Part shown: positions 9,141 to 18,662 of the stretch, piece after piece
Position numbering within the stretch: position 1 is the stretch's first letter
Layout of the letters: every line of letters starts with the position of its first letter
The notes under the pieces: model-generated
Database searches by the model: none
What the model saw: only the letters and a program-made list of their open reading frames with translations
What the model was told of the DNA's origin: nothing
Position numbers and translations under genes: made by a program
Assembly: GCA_011772495.1 (NCBI GenBank)
Contig: WVZL01000001.1
Location: 49,084-113,083 of the forward strand
Direction: 5' to 3'
DNA from: Candidatus Aminicenantota bacterium
GTDB taxonomy: Bacteria; Acidobacteriota; Aminicenantia; Aminicenantales; Aminicenantaceae
Length of the DNA: 64,000 bases

Positions 9141-9812
9141 TTAGAGGTTGAATGATAGGCCCAAAGAAATCGGAAAGCTCCAACATCCCCTTGAATCAGA
9201 GTGAGGCGACATTAAAGACGGTGGCTTTCCTAAATACTGAGCTTTTATTTCTAAGAAGGCTCCGTTGCTGTAGGGTTTCCAGTCGAAGAGTATTAATTCA
9301 ATTCCCACCCCAGCCCTTAACATCGGCACCCATGAGGAATCCCAGTAGTCGTTGTGGATCTCGTGATAAATTATTTGTATTTTATTTAAGGAGGCAGTTC
9401 CGATCTCAACCTTCAGATAAGGTTTTAGAGATGCTTTTTGAGCTGTAAGCAAGTTCATTTTCCAACCTGCATAAACCAGGGTAATTTTTCTGTTTGAGAA
9501 TTTTACGCCTTCAAAAACTTGACCTTTATAATCTTTGTCTTCATATCCTATGATTGCCTGATGCCGGGGATAAAAACTGAAGCCAATTTCCAAACCTCCC
9601 CCAAATCCAGGTTGGAAGACCTCCCTGTAGCCTGGAGGATGGGAACCTTTTCCTGCCTTTCCCGCAAATAGAGGTTCACTTTGAAAACTAAATCTGGCCG
9701 AAAATTTTCTGTATTTTTCTTTGGATGAAGGCTTGACGACTTCTTCTGGCCAGAGAAAGGATAAGAAAGCCAGGAAACACAACAGGAATAAACAAAGTCT
9801 TTTCGTCCTCAT
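9141..9812 (-). CDS. Predicted outer-membrane beta-barrel protein
   Basis: The 223-residue product has a clear signal peptide (MRTKRLCLFLLCFLAFLSFLWPEE). It continues as short amphipathic strands separated by charged turns, ending in GLSFNL, and is consistent with an eight-stranded outer-membrane barrel. Strands such as PMLRAGVGIEL resemble those of the 1685-2458 barrel in style, but I do not claim homology. It starts 4 bases after the PQQ-propeller gene ends, so the two are co-transcribed. No specific family is recognised. Confidence 0.6.
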   Translation of the reverse strand: MRTKRLCLFLLCFLAFLSFLWPEEVVKPSSKEKYRKFSARFSFQSEPLFAGKAGKGSHPPGYREVFQPGFGGGLEIGFSFYPRHQAIIGYEDKDYKGQVFEGVKFSNRKITLVYAGWKMNLLTAQKASLKPYLKVEIGTASLNKIQIIYHEIHNDYWDSSWVPMLRAGVGIELILFDWKPYSNGAFLEIKAQYLGKPPSLMSPHSDSRGCWSFPISLGLSFNL

Positions 9813-9816
9813 TCAG

Positions 9817-11436
9817 TCACCATTTAAAAATGACGATTTCTTTCTTTCCGAGTGACACTTGAGCGCCCAAAGAGTTAAACGCTACGGCCTCGATGACATA
9901 TTCACCCCTTGGGATGTCTTGAATATCCCAAACCCATTTAAAGCCAGAATCACTTTCGTCATATTCAGGAAATCTCTGGAAAATGTCGTCACGAGCAATC
10001 TCGAGTTCTGCATCTGTTTGATAAACGTCATTGATGTATATTTCAACTCTTAGAATGCCAGCAAAAGAAAGAGCCCAACCCGAGACCTCTATTTCATCGC
10101 CATAATAGATTATGGAAGATTCAGGTTTTTCCAACTCACCAAAGGGCGTATAATATTCCGAAGTCTGAATACTGCCTGCATTATGATTATCATGATGATA
10201 TTTTGGCCAGGAGGACTGAGCAAGGCCATTTATACCGGAGTTTAGGGCATAGAAATACCCATCGCTCGTGCCAAAGTAGACAGTCCCATCCGTAGCAATA
10301 GCTGGAGAGGAGTTTATCTTATCTCCAGTCGTGAAAGTCCATTTCAGGCTCCCGTCAGGATTAAGAGCATAAAACTGGCCATTGTAACATCCAAAATAGA
10401 TAGTTCCATCTGAACCGATGGCTGGAGAGCACAATATATTGTCATCTGTGTCGAAGCCCCACTTGACGCTTCCATCAGGATTAAGGGCATGAAGCATATA
10501 TTCGTAAGTTGTCATGTAAGCGCTATAATTATTCCCGAAATATAGAGTCCCCTCTGGGCCGATAGTAGGATGAGCCGCATAAGGAATAATGAAACCAGAG
10601 CCTCCTAAGTAGTACCGCCATTTTACCGAACCTTCTGGATCAAGAGCATAAATATTTCCATCCTTTGAGCTGACATAAATGGTTCCGTCTGAATTGATAG
10701 CAGGAGAATATTGGACTTTTCCTCCGGCGACAAATTCCCATCTTATTATCCCCTCAGGACTGAACGCACAAAGTTTGTATTCTGAAGAGGCCCCTATATA
10801 AATAGTTCCGTCTGGACCTATGCTGGGGGAAGAATTGGGCCGGCTTCCGAGAGTGTATTTCCACTTAAGATTCCCATCAGGATTCAGGGCATAGAAATTT
10901 CCATCCTTAGAGGTGAAATAGATAGTCCCGTCAAACCCTATGGCTGGTGATGAAGAGATGATATCTCCTGTCTTAAATTTCCATTTCAAGCTTCCGTCAG
11001 AGTTAAGGGCATAAAAATTTCCATCAGGCGAGCCAAAGTAAATAGTTCGACCATCTCCGACACAAGGGCTGGCACTTTCAGATTCACCGTATGTTTTAAA
11101 ATCCCATTTCTTGGTGCCATCTGGATTCAAGGCATAAAGAATATATTGAGAATTTTGGGAGGCGCAAAAATAAATGGTTCCGTCTGAATCAACGGCTGCA
11201 GAAGACTCGATGTTTCCCCCTGTATAAAATTTCCATTTGAGAGTCCCTTCAAGATTGGTGGGTTCGGTTTCTTTTAGTTGCTCTGATTTAACTGCAGGTT
11301 TTAGGCGTGGGCTTAAGACAGAGCGAGATTTCAGCGTTTGATCATCAGAAGTTCCATGAGAAAAAAAGCAAATTGTCAGGATTAGAAAAATCCCCCCCCA
11401 GGAAAGCATGAATAACCTGATGAAATTTTTATTCAT
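9817..11436 (-). CDS. Secreted PQQ-type beta-propeller protein with C-terminal Ig-like domain
   Basis: The 539-residue protein has an N-terminal signal or anchor (hydrophobic to about residue 28). Then come about nine to ten repeats of roughly 38-42 residues with the pattern W-x-F-x-T-G-x-x-x-x-S-S-P-A-x-x-x-D-G-T-I-Y-F-G-x-x-D-G-x-x-Y-A-L-N-P-D-G-S-x-K, typical of PQQ/YVTN-like propeller blades (about 65-430). The last 100 residues (GELEKPESSIIYYGDEIEVSGWALSF...) look like an Ig/fibronectin-type domain. No quinone-dehydrogenase catalytic residues were identified, so a binding or scaffold role outside the inner membrane is likelier than enzymatic. It heads the minus-strand run. Confidence 0.8.
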   Translation of the reverse strand: MNKNFIRLFMLSWGGIFLILTICFFSHGTSDDQTLKSRSVLSPRLKPAVKSEQLKETEPTNLEGTLKWKFYTGGNIESSAAVDSDGTIYFCASQNSQYILYALNPDGTKKWDFKTYGESESASPCVGDGRTIYFGSPDGNFYALNSDGSLKWKFKTGDIISSSPAIGFDGTIYFTSKDGNFYALNPDGNLKWKYTLGSRPNSSPSIGPDGTIYIGASSEYKLCAFSPEGIIRWEFVAGGKVQYSPAINSDGTIYVSSKDGNIYALDPEGSVKWRYYLGGSGFIIPYAAHPTIGPEGTLYFGNNYSAYMTTYEYMLHALNPDGSVKWGFDTDDNILCSPAIGSDGTIYFGCYNGQFYALNPDGSLKWTFTTGDKINSSPAIATDGTVYFGTSDGYFYALNSGINGLAQSSWPKYHHDNHNAGSIQTSEYYTPFGELEKPESSIIYYGDEIEVSGWALSFAGILRVEIYINDVYQTDAELEIARDDIFQRFPEYDESDSGFKWVWDIQDIPRGEYVIEAVAFNSLGAQVSLGKKEIVIFKW

Positions 11437-11743
11437 TCTGCTAAGACTCTATTCTTCTTAGGCCCGAGGACTTTGTTTCTTGGGCATCTTTTGTTTTTAT
11501 CTCTTCTGGCCTATTTTCCTGAGTGCTATTTACATTCATATATATATTAATAGATGTGTGGGAGTGATGTCTATAAATATTAATCCTCAGGTCTAGGCCT
11601 TTACCCCTTTTTTTCATAAATCAATATTAAGCCTCAAAGCGTTGGAGAGGCCAGCCAGGAGGGGAGTTAGGGGAAGTATGCGTTTGCTCCTTGACTTGCG
11701 ATTTTAATCATTATATATCAATAGTCTGCTCTTAGGAGGCAGA
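11437..11743. other. Divergent intergenic region between the propeller gene and mtnP
   Basis: This 307-base AT-rich stretch carries the mtnP promoter near its right end. The left part must hold the promoter of the minus-strand propeller gene, but no convincing hexamer pair stands out there. A run of TATATATTAATA lies near 11540. No open frame with coding character, repeat or RNA gene was seen. Confidence 0.5.
11691..11719 (+). promoter_or_regulatory. Promoter of mtnP-pfkB
   Basis: TTGACT at 11691-11696 is followed after 17 bases by TATATC at 11714-11719, 24 bases before the mtnP start. An AGGAGG at 11734-11739 serves the ATG at 11744. Confidence 0.55.
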
Positions 11744-12637
11744 ATGGAAGGGAATGAGAAGATTAAAGACCATAAGGTGGACCTTGGTATTCTCGGAGGT
11801 ACTGGCCTTTATGAGATTGAGGGATTGACGGATATCAAAGAGATTCCTCTGGAAACTCCTTTTGGTGCTCCTTCTGAAGTCTATATTCTGGGCGAACTGG
11901 AAGGAAAGAGAGTGGCCTTTCTCAGCCGCCATGGTCAGGGGCATCGAATCTTGCCTTCAGAGATCAATTACCGAGCGAATATTTATGGGTTTAAGATGCT
12001 CGAAGCCGAAAGAGTTATCTCGGTCAGCGCTGTGGGATCGCTGAAAGAGGAAATCAAGCCTCAAGATATTGTCTTTGCAGATCAGTTTTTCGACCGAACA
12101 AGAAGGAAAAACACCTTTTTTGGGGAGGGGATTGCTGCCCATATCAGTTTTGCCGATCCTGTCTGTCCGTCGCTATCCGAGGTCTTATACACGGCGGGCA
12201 AGGATTTAGGGTTGAGAGTTCATAAAGGGGGAACCTATATCTGCATTGATGGGCCAGCTTTCTCAGCCCGTGCCGAGTCTAACATTTATCGTTCCTGGGG
12301 ATGCCATGTTATCGGGATGACCAGCGCCACGGAAGCCAAGCTCTGTCGCGAGGCAGAGATCTGCTACGCCACCATGAACCTGGTCTCTGATTATGATGTC
12401 TGGCATGTGGAAGAAGAGCCGGTCTCGGTGGAGATCATCTTGGAAAATCTTCGTCAGAATATTCATCAGGCCAAGGCTATAATCAAGAAGGCTCTTTCTA
12501 TCCTGCCAGAGCAGAGAGAAGATCAGTGTGAGTGCGGCCTGGCCATGGAGAATATCGTGGTTACCAAACCTGAGCTCATCCCTGGAGAAACGAAGGAAAA
12601 GCTTCGCCTAATCTTAAAGAAATACTTAAAGTCCTGA
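11744..12637 (+). CDS. mtnP: S-methyl-5'-thioadenosine phosphorylase
   Basis: The 297-residue enzyme phosphorolyses methylthioadenosine to adenine and methylthioribose-1-phosphate. It opens with LGILGGTGLYEIEG (phosphate loop) and has SRHGQGHRILPSEINYRANI (phosphate and ribose contacts) and ISVSAVGSLKEEI. Near 178-185 is the DGPAFSARAES substrate loop, then IGMTSATEAKLCREAEICYATMNLVSDYD, with the Asp that decides 6-aminopurine specificity. The C-terminus has a CECG segment often seen in archaeal-type MTAP. AGGAGG is 4 bases before the start. The PfkB kinase follows after 11 bases, so the pair probably processes MTA-derived ribose. Confidence 0.92.
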   Translation: MEGNEKIKDHKVDLGILGGTGLYEIEGLTDIKEIPLETPFGAPSEVYILGELEGKRVAFLSRHGQGHRILPSEINYRANIYGFKMLEAERVISVSAVGSLKEEIKPQDIVFADQFFDRTRRKNTFFGEGIAAHISFADPVCPSLSEVLYTAGKDLGLRVHKGGTYICIDGPAFSARAESNIYRSWGCHVIGMTSATEAKLCREAEICYATMNLVSDYDVWHVEEEPVSVEIILENLRQNIHQAKAIIKKALSILPEQREDQCECGLAMENIVVTKPELIPGETKEKLRLILKKYLKS

Positions 12638-12648
12638 GAAAAAACGTC

Positions 12649-13548
12649 ATGAGTCTGGTTGTTGTTGGTTCCTTAGCCTTTGACACCCTTGAAACTCCCC
12701 ACGGCAGGAGAGAAAGGATTATCGGAGGCTCCTGCTCCTATTTTGCTTTGGCCGCCAGTTTCTTTACTCAGCCCAAAATCGTAGCTGCGGTCGGAGAAGA
12801 TTTTCCCCAGGAGACAATCCGTTTGTTCCAGGAGAAAGGAATCGATATCCAGGGTTTGAGGATCGAGCAGGGAAAAACCTTCCACTGGGAAGCCCGCTAC
12901 GGGGATGACCCTAATCAGAGAACAACCATCAAGACAGAATTGAATGTCTTCAAGGATTTCAGCCCCGAGCTTCCTCCAGAATACCAAGAAGCTGATTTGG
13001 TTTTTCTGGCTAATATCGACCCTGATTTACAGGATGATATCCTGACCCAGGTGAAGAAACCGAAGCTGGTAGCCATGGATACCATAAACCTGTGGATTCA
13101 GAGCAAGCCGGTCTCGCTTTTAAGAGTAATGGAGAAAGTGGATATTTTCTTTGCCAATGAAGAAGAGGTCAAAATGCTAACTAAACAGACAAACCTTATT
13201 AAAGCGGGCAAAGAGATCCTCCGCCAAGGCCCCTCCTGGGCAGCCATCAAGAAAGGAGAGCATGGAGCTCTGGTCATGGGCAAAGATTTTATTTTTTCAG
13301 TGCTGGCTCATCCTTGCGAGGAAGTCATCGACGCCACTGGAGCAGGAGATAGCTTTGGGGGAGGGTTCATGGGTTACCTGGATATGGTCAAATCCATCAG
13401 CGAGAAGGAGATCCGCAAAGCTGCTGTTTATGGAAGTGTCCTGGCCTCCTTCACCATCGAGGATTTTGGGATCGAGCGCTTGAAATCCCTTACCCTTCCA
13501 GAGATAGAGAGCCGCTTTCTCGAATTCAAAAAGCGAGTCTCTTTTTAG
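12649..13548 (+). CDS. PfkB-family sugar or nucleoside kinase
   Basis: The 299-residue ribokinase-like protein starts with VVVGSLAFDTLETPHG and an early GGSCSYFALAASFF motif that contacts substrate. It ends with the ATP/anion-hole signature DATGAGDSFGGGFMGYL (about 228-244), including the catalytic Asp. It follows mtnP in one operon. The partner suggests adenosine, ribose or a methylthioribose-derived substrate, but the family does not show which. No truncation is visible. Confidence 0.85.
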   Translation: MSLVVVGSLAFDTLETPHGRRERIIGGSCSYFALAASFFTQPKIVAAVGEDFPQETIRLFQEKGIDIQGLRIEQGKTFHWEARYGDDPNQRTTIKTELNVFKDFSPELPPEYQEADLVFLANIDPDLQDDILTQVKKPKLVAMDTINLWIQSKPVSLLRVMEKVDIFFANEEEVKMLTKQTNLIKAGKEILRQGPSWAAIKKGEHGALVMGKDFIFSVLAHPCEEVIDATGAGDSFGGGFMGYLDMVKSISEKEIRKAAVYGSVLASFTIEDFGIERLKSLTLPEIESRFLEFKKRVSF

Positions 13549-13583
13549 AAAAAGAGGGACCTCTGGATCGAATAGAAATAGAA

Positions 13584-14792
13584 TTATTTAATATCGACTT
13601 TAAGGACGATCGCCGCAGCTGTATCTCCAGCAGCACAGCCGTCAAAAAGCCCGTATCCTCCCCCTAAGATGACCAGTTCTTCTATCAATTCTATGATGAG
13701 CCGGGCACCCGTGGGACCCTGCGGATGACCCCAGACGAGTGAGCAGCCATAATTGTTCATCTCTTCATACTTGATACCCATTTCCCGGCAGAAATAGACG
13801 TCATTCACGGCAAAGGGAGTATGAGTTTTGATGGCCTTAACATCTTTTATCCCTATTCCTGCAGTCGAAAGAGCTTTTTGAGCTGCCGGCACGATGGCCA
13901 TAGCCATGAAGCCTCTCTTTGCTCTGGACTCTTCATAAGAGAGGATTTGTATTTCTACTTTTGGATCGCGGCTGAGTTCTTGAGCCTTTTCTCGAGTTGT
14001 CACGACGAGACTTGCGTTGCCATCAGCCGGATAGGTCTGCGTTCCGAAGGTCACTGTCCCTCCTTCAGCCACGGGCCTCAGCCTGGCCAGTCCGTCAGCA
14101 GTGGTGGGAAAAACACCCTCATCCCCATTCACGGTGGCCAGGACTTTCCGTCCGAATAAATCTCTGACGTCTATGGGAACAACCATGAACCGGTGGAGAA
14201 AAGCACTGTTGTCTTTAAGGGCGTCCTGATATTGAGTAGAACGGATAAAGGCCACTTCATCCTGCTCTTCTTTTGATATTCCGGCTTCCTTGGCTACGTT
14301 TTCAGCCGTATCAATCATGGCATTCTTGGCATAGGGGTCGTAGCCGAAATTATCCCACACCCAATCTTCTTTATCTCCTGTTCCTCCAACTCCAAGAGGA
14401 TTAGGATAGTATATATGGGGTCCGTTGCTAGTCCGGTCGCAGGTGACAACCAGCACTGTTTCTCTACCTCCGAGTTCGATCTGCCCAGAGGCTTCGCTCA
14501 CGCATTGGGCCGAAGTCGCGCAGGCCTGGCTGATGGTGGGCCCGGTTATTCCCTTGGCTCCTATCATGCCCGCTATCCAGGGGGCACCGTAGAAGCTGTT
14601 TTTCTGCGGTATGGTTATTCCTAGGACTATCCCGTCGAATGTCTCCGGCGAGATTGTTCGAGCCAGAAACGCCCTCTTGCAGGTTTCGGCTGCGAAGATC
14701 ATGGAATGAAGGTGAGCAAAGTTTCCCTGCCATCGACAAAAAGGGGTGCTCCAGTAGGCGTCATAGGGTATATATGCTTTCTCAAAATTCAT
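13584..14792 (-). CDS. Thiolase-family acyl-CoA acetyltransferase
   Basis: The 402-residue protein matches thiolases. The nucleophilic Cys is in SQACATSAQ (near residue 90), followed by EASGQIELGGRETVLVV. The CoA-binding and catalytic C-terminal part shows KTHTPFAVNDVYF, NNYGCSLVWGHPQGPTGAR (His of the G-H-P type) and GLFDGCAAGDTAAAIVL with the second Cys. It would cleave 3-ketoacyl-CoA or condense acetyl-CoA units in the cytosol. It lies directly downstream of the HADH/enoyl-CoA hydratase fusion (41 bases), so the two form a beta-oxidation unit. Confidence 0.88.
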   Translation of the reverse strand: MNFEKAYIPYDAYWSTPFCRWQGNFAHLHSMIFAAETCKRAFLARTISPETFDGIVLGITIPQKNSFYGAPWIAGMIGAKGITGPTISQACATSAQCVSEASGQIELGGRETVLVVTCDRTSNGPHIYYPNPLGVGGTGDKEDWVWDNFGYDPYAKNAMIDTAENVAKEAGISKEEQDEVAFIRSTQYQDALKDNSAFLHRFMVVPIDVRDLFGRKVLATVNGDEGVFPTTADGLARLRPVAEGGTVTFGTQTYPADGNASLVVTTREKAQELSRDPKVEIQILSYEESRAKRGFMAMAIVPAAQKALSTAGIGIKDVKAIKTHTPFAVNDVYFCREMGIKYEEMNNYGCSLVWGHPQGPTGARLIIELIEELVILGGGYGLFDGCAAGDTAAAIVLKVDIK

Positions 14793-14833
14793 GTTTACCT
14801 CCAGTTCTCAAGTCTTTTACTCTTTTACTCGAG

Positions 14834-16855
14834 TTAAGAATGGGAAAATTCAGCATTTCTCTTGGGGCCGAATTTCATGAAGTTTTCCATCCCGATCCTC
14901 ATATCTTTCGTGTTTAAACATTCGCCGAAGGTCTTGGCTTCGTGTTTGAGTCCCTCCTCAAGAGTCATTCTTGCCCCTTCAAGAATAGCCTTCTTCATGA
15001 TTTCATCTATTTTCCTGGAAAGATGTCCGATATCGACTTCGGGTAGAGAGTCGGGGACCTCGAGTGGTTCTTTTTTAATAGGAGGGATTTTTATTTCTCC
15101 CGAAATCACCTTCCTGGCAAAAGAGATTCCCGCTTCTTTCATATCCCCCTCGACTTCCTGGCTTATCAGGCCTATCTCTAATGCCTCCTGGGAAGATACC
15201 GGAGATCCTGTTCGCAGTATTGGCCAAGCATTGGCCAGCCCTACAATCCGAGGAAGCCGCTGGGTTCCCCCATACCCAGGAATGATTCCTAGTCTGGGCT
15301 CGGGCTGACCGCACAAAAACGATAATCCCTTTCTAGCGATCCTGGCGGTACAGGCCATGGCCAATTCATTCCCGCCTCCGAAGGCCAGGCCGTTCAGGGC
15401 GCAGATGACAGGTTTGCCGAGGTTTTCTATCTGGTTTAATATGGCCTGGCCTCTCAGCGATAGAGCCTCTCCTTCTCCAGGAGTCCTTATGCTGGCGAGC
15501 TCATTGATATCAGCACCTGAAACAAAAGCCTTGGTGCCAAAGCCGGTGATGACAGCCCCTTTTATTTGGTCATCATCTTTTATGGCTTTGAATATCGCCT
15601 CGAGTTGGCTCACGACCGTAGAATTGAGCGCGTTCAGCGTCTTTGGTCTCCTGAGTGTTATCACTGCGATGTCATCCCTGTCCTCTCTGAGGGCCATGGG
15701 AATATCCCAAGGTTTTCCTGACTTCGCCTGTTTAACCAAAACTTCGGGAACAAAGAAATCAGGCCATTCTTGGGCATAAGCCTTGACAAGCTCCAGGGCT
15801 TTTTCTACTCCCATCTTGTTCATCATTTGGAAGGGGGCTTTGGCTACGAGCGCAATCTCTACCCCCATCTCCAGATCGGGAAGGCTCACGATTCCGGAGT
15901 TCAAAATTTCGCACACCAGGCCAAAGTAAGCACCTCTTAGATAATCAGCTACCTTTTCGTAAGTGCTCTCGCTGTAGGAGATTTCTTCTCCTCTTTTAGC
16001 AGTATCCCAGGATTTTCCTGAGGCGAGCTGACTTTTCAGAATTGCTGGCAGCTTAAACCAGGGAGCAATCTTATCATGCATCTCCTGCAGACCGTGCTCT
16101 ATGATCGGATTCCCCCCTGTTAAATTCATGGCTGTGAAAGGGCCAACTCCCAGCCCCAGCGCTCTTTGGGCCATATTATCTACTTGTTTTACAGTGCCCA
16201 GCCCTTTCTCGACTAAAAAAGCCGCAGCCAAGAAGATTCCCTCAAAGATGGGGTCTACAGCATACCCGTATCGGCTTTTCACCCGGATGGGAGCCTTGCC
16301 GATGAGTTCGTAGAAACTCATTAAAAAGCTCTCGACCTCGGGTGCAGTATCTTTTCCTGGCACAATCTCCACGATAATGTTCCGTTCAGCAGGAAAAAAG
16401 TAGTGGATAACTAGGCATCTGTTTTTGTGCTGGGCCTTCTCAAAGATGAACTCAGGCTCCATATGAGAAGAATTCGAGGCCAGGATGGCGGATTCAGGAC
16501 AAACCTTCTCCAGTTCAGCGAAAATTTTTCTCTTGATCCCGATATCTTCTGTAGCCGCTTCGACGACCAAATCAGCCCCTTTCAGTTGAGAATAGTCAGA
16601 GGTCCAGGAGATATTGGCTATCATCGAATCTGCTGCTTCCTTTTTGAAGGCTCCAGTCTTCACTCCTCGACCTATCTTTCCTTTGATCCGGGCCTCTCCG
16701 GATTTGAGGGCTTGCTCGGCTATATCAACCACGATGACAGGAACTCCCTGTCCGTGGATGACCTTGCTGAAAAAAAGAGCTATCTCGGGCCCGATATTGC
16801 CAGAGCCAATGACTCCTACTTTTTTGATGGTTCGTCCATAGATTTCCCAAGCCAT
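14834..16855 (-). CDS. Bifunctional 3-hydroxyacyl-CoA dehydrogenase / enoyl-CoA hydratase
   Basis: The 673-residue fusion has the dehydrogenase first. An NAD Rossmann site VGVIGSGNIGPEIALFF lies at about 13-29, then ASNSSHMEPEFI and an IHYFFPAERNIIVEIVPG active-site region, and a C-terminal HADH domain to about 380. Residues from about 400 form the crotonase domain, with GFGTKAFVSGADINELAS (acyl-CoA oxyanion hole) and ICALNGLAFGGGNELAMAC plus a Glu-rich RLGIIPGYGGTQRLPR stretch. The order HADH-ECH is the reverse of FadB and is common in archaea and some anaerobes. It precedes the thiolase in the same operon. Confidence 0.9.
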   Translation of the reverse strand: MAWEIYGRTIKKVGVIGSGNIGPEIALFFSKVIHGQGVPVIVVDIAEQALKSGEARIKGKIGRGVKTGAFKKEAADSMIANISWTSDYSQLKGADLVVEAATEDIGIKRKIFAELEKVCPESAILASNSSHMEPEFIFEKAQHKNRCLVIHYFFPAERNIIVEIVPGKDTAPEVESFLMSFYELIGKAPIRVKSRYGYAVDPIFEGIFLAAAFLVEKGLGTVKQVDNMAQRALGLGVGPFTAMNLTGGNPIIEHGLQEMHDKIAPWFKLPAILKSQLASGKSWDTAKRGEEISYSESTYEKVADYLRGAYFGLVCEILNSGIVSLPDLEMGVEIALVAKAPFQMMNKMGVEKALELVKAYAQEWPDFFVPEVLVKQAKSGKPWDIPMALREDRDDIAVITLRRPKTLNALNSTVVSQLEAIFKAIKDDDQIKGAVITGFGTKAFVSGADINELASIRTPGEGEALSLRGQAILNQIENLGKPVICALNGLAFGGGNELAMACTARIARKGLSFLCGQPEPRLGIIPGYGGTQRLPRIVGLANAWPILRTGSPVSSQEALEIGLISQEVEGDMKEAGISFARKVISGEIKIPPIKKEPLEVPDSLPEVDIGHLSRKIDEIMKKAILEGARMTLEEGLKHEAKTFGECLNTKDMRIGMENFMKFGPKRNAEFSHS

Positions 16856-17102
16856 GATATTTCTCCTTATCGTTTACTCTTGACTAAAGCAGAATACACA
16901 TCTGTATTTTTTAACCCTCAATAGTGATAATGTCAAATTCATTTTATGGGAAGGGTGAAGCTAGGGAAAAGGAAGTGTAGCTGAATCATTTCATGCTCTG
17001 GAAATTTCTTCCTGCCTTTGAATGATTCTTTCATTGATTTTGCAGGATTGGAATAACAATATTAGAGCTGGTTGCGTTTTTATTTTGACCCGATTTTCTC
17101 TG

Positions 17103-17131
17103 TTGACTTCATTTTATGACTCTGGTATAAG
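17103..17131 (+). promoter_or_regulatory. Promoter of the aminotransferase-M20-GS operon
   Basis: TTGACT at 17103-17108 and TATAAG at 17126-17131 with a 17-base spacer. Transcription would start near 17138, giving a leader of about 140 bases before the ATG at 17278. Confidence 0.6.
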
Positions 17132-17173
17132 CTCAAATACAGAGACTTGTGGCCTGACGAATTTTGAAAAGCG

Positions 17174-17230
17174 AGTTATCCCTCTCGGCAGCAGCAGAAG
17201 GTGCTCTTGTTGAAGAAGGAGGGGATGACT
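17174..17230 (+). promoter_or_regulatory. Candidate structured leader or attenuator
   Basis: AGTTATCCCT (17174-17183) can pair with GGGGATGACT (17221-17230) over 10 positions, counting two G-U pairs, and a run of Ts (17230-17234) follows. Inside the loop, AGCA/TGCT (17193-17196/17202-17205) and CAGC/GTTG (17189-17192/17209-17212) form a second hairpin with a bulge. The arrangement sits between promoter and start codon of an amino-acid operon and could be a riboswitch or attenuator. I cannot assign it to a known class. Confidence 0.35.
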
Positions 17231-17277
17231 TTTTGGAAATAATAGATAAATAAAACTCAACAAAAAGGAGTAATTTA

Positions 17278-18648
17278 ATGACAGAAATTAAATTACCAGA
17301 GCCAACGGTTAAAACCTTGTCCAAGAAATCTACCATTACTTTAGTAGCGGGAAAAGCAAGAGTATTATCAGGTCAAGACCCTGATTTTGTCCGGGCTGAC
17401 ATCGGAGAACTCTGTGCTCCTGGGCTTTTTCCTCCTGGCTATAAAGAGAGCTTAGAGGAAACGGCGGCAACAGTTATGACCGAAGGAAGGATTGGCTATA
17501 CGGTACCCGATGGAGATAATGCGCTGAAAAAACTCATTTTCAAGCACTCTATACCCGACGAGCTGCAGGCTTTAATTCTAGAAAAATTTGAGGATGAAGC
17601 TAAAAAACAAGGTGTTGATTTTGAAAAATACAAAGAAGACAACATGCAGAAACATGTTGCTGTTACTCATGGCGGCACTGGCGCTCTGGGGGCTGCGGTG
17701 TCAGTGTTCCTGACCGATCAAAAGAATTTAATCCTTGTCAACCAGAGAACTTGGCAAAACCACAACCTGATTGTGGATATGCACGGGGGAATGATTTGGC
17801 CGGTGCCGTTAATTGACGAACAGGGCCGAGTGGCTGACCCTGATTCCATCCTCAAGCTCTGCCATCCGGTCAAAGACAGAATTGCTGGATTTCTTTACAC
17901 CCTGATTAACAATCCTGACGGCGCGGTGATCACTGATCCTGCTGAGCAGGCCAAGCTGGAAAGGATCATCAAAGAGCTTGGAGTTCCTTTGATATTAGAT
18001 GTGGCCTACCACAGGATGGTTTTTAACGGCAAAGAGGCCCAGCCTTTTTCGCCGGATGTGCTTCGCCAAACAGTCGTCTGCGGCACCTACTCCAAGACAC
18101 TACAGATTCCTGGAGAGCGTCTGGGTTATATCTCCTGCCTTGATCCTCGGGTGGCTCGCTTCGTCTACTTCTATAACCGTTCCCACAGCGGGTGCCCTTC
18201 TGTATCTCCCCAGAGAGGGTTGATTGCTCATCTCAAGAAATATGAAACAGCCCCTGATGAGATCACAGATTATAATAAAAAACTCCTGAAAGAAATCGAA
18301 GCGAGAAGGAATATTCTGGTGGAAAAGGTCAAAGAAAAATTAGGTTGGGAGATGAAACATCCTGGCGGAGCCATCTATGCTATCATCCCACTCCCTGCAG
18401 ACCTCATTAAGGAATTCGGGGATGTGGATAAGTTCACCCTTGATCTTGTTGACAGAGGAGGGGTCAGTGCTATTTCTGGGACCGTGTTTGAATTCCGCGT
18501 TCGTTCGACCAACAATGGCTACGAAGTTTATACTCCGCTCCCGACGAGTCCCGAAGTCGCCTATCTCCGCTTCTGCTATGGTTTTACTCCTCTCGACCGG
18601 GTGGAGTTAGCGGTCGATCATATCAAGAACTTTCTTGTGGCTCGCTGA
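17278..18648 (+). CDS. Class I/II PLP-dependent aminotransferase
   Basis: The 456-residue fold-type I aminotransferase has a Gly-rich THGGTGALGAA cofactor loop (130-140), LINNPDG with the carboxylate-side Asn (about 209-215), DVAYHRM with the pyridine-N Asp241, and the Schiff-base Lys273 in GTYSKTLQIPGERLGY followed by Arg281. The C-terminal substrate Arg appears in FCYGF-preceding strands. An insertion at about 92-125 (charged helix) is unusual. AAAGGAG lies just upstream of the ATG. It is the first gene of an operon with an M20 hydrolase and a GS-like ligase. The amino-acid substrate is unknown. Confidence 0.85.
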   Translation: MTEIKLPEPTVKTLSKKSTITLVAGKARVLSGQDPDFVRADIGELCAPGLFPPGYKESLEETAATVMTEGRIGYTVPDGDNALKKLIFKHSIPDELQALILEKFEDEAKKQGVDFEKYKEDNMQKHVAVTHGGTGALGAAVSVFLTDQKNLILVNQRTWQNHNLIVDMHGGMIWPVPLIDEQGRVADPDSILKLCHPVKDRIAGFLYTLINNPDGAVITDPAEQAKLERIIKELGVPLILDVAYHRMVFNGKEAQPFSPDVLRQTVVCGTYSKTLQIPGERLGYISCLDPRVARFVYFYNRSHSGCPSVSPQRGLIAHLKKYETAPDEITDYNKKLLKEIEARRNILVEKVKEKLGWEMKHPGGAIYAIIPLPADLIKEFGDVDKFTLDLVDRGGVSAISGTVFEFRVRSTNNGYEVYTPLPTSPEVAYLRFCYGFTPLDRVELAVDHIKNFLVAR

Positions 18649-18662
18649 GCAAAGTGATAGTC

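Larger units (their letters stand above)
16856..17277. other. Divergent intergenic region with promoter and structured leader
   Basis: This 422-base stretch separates the minus-strand fusion gene from the plus-strand aminotransferase operon. It holds a strong plus-strand promoter at 17103-17131 and a leader of about 140 bases with a long stem. No convincing coding frame was seen. Confidence 0.55.

Noticed and set aside
15357..15779. 140-codon frame antisense to the HADH/ECH fusion
   Set aside because: Shadow of a clear gene; low-complexity Ser/Ala/Pro composition.
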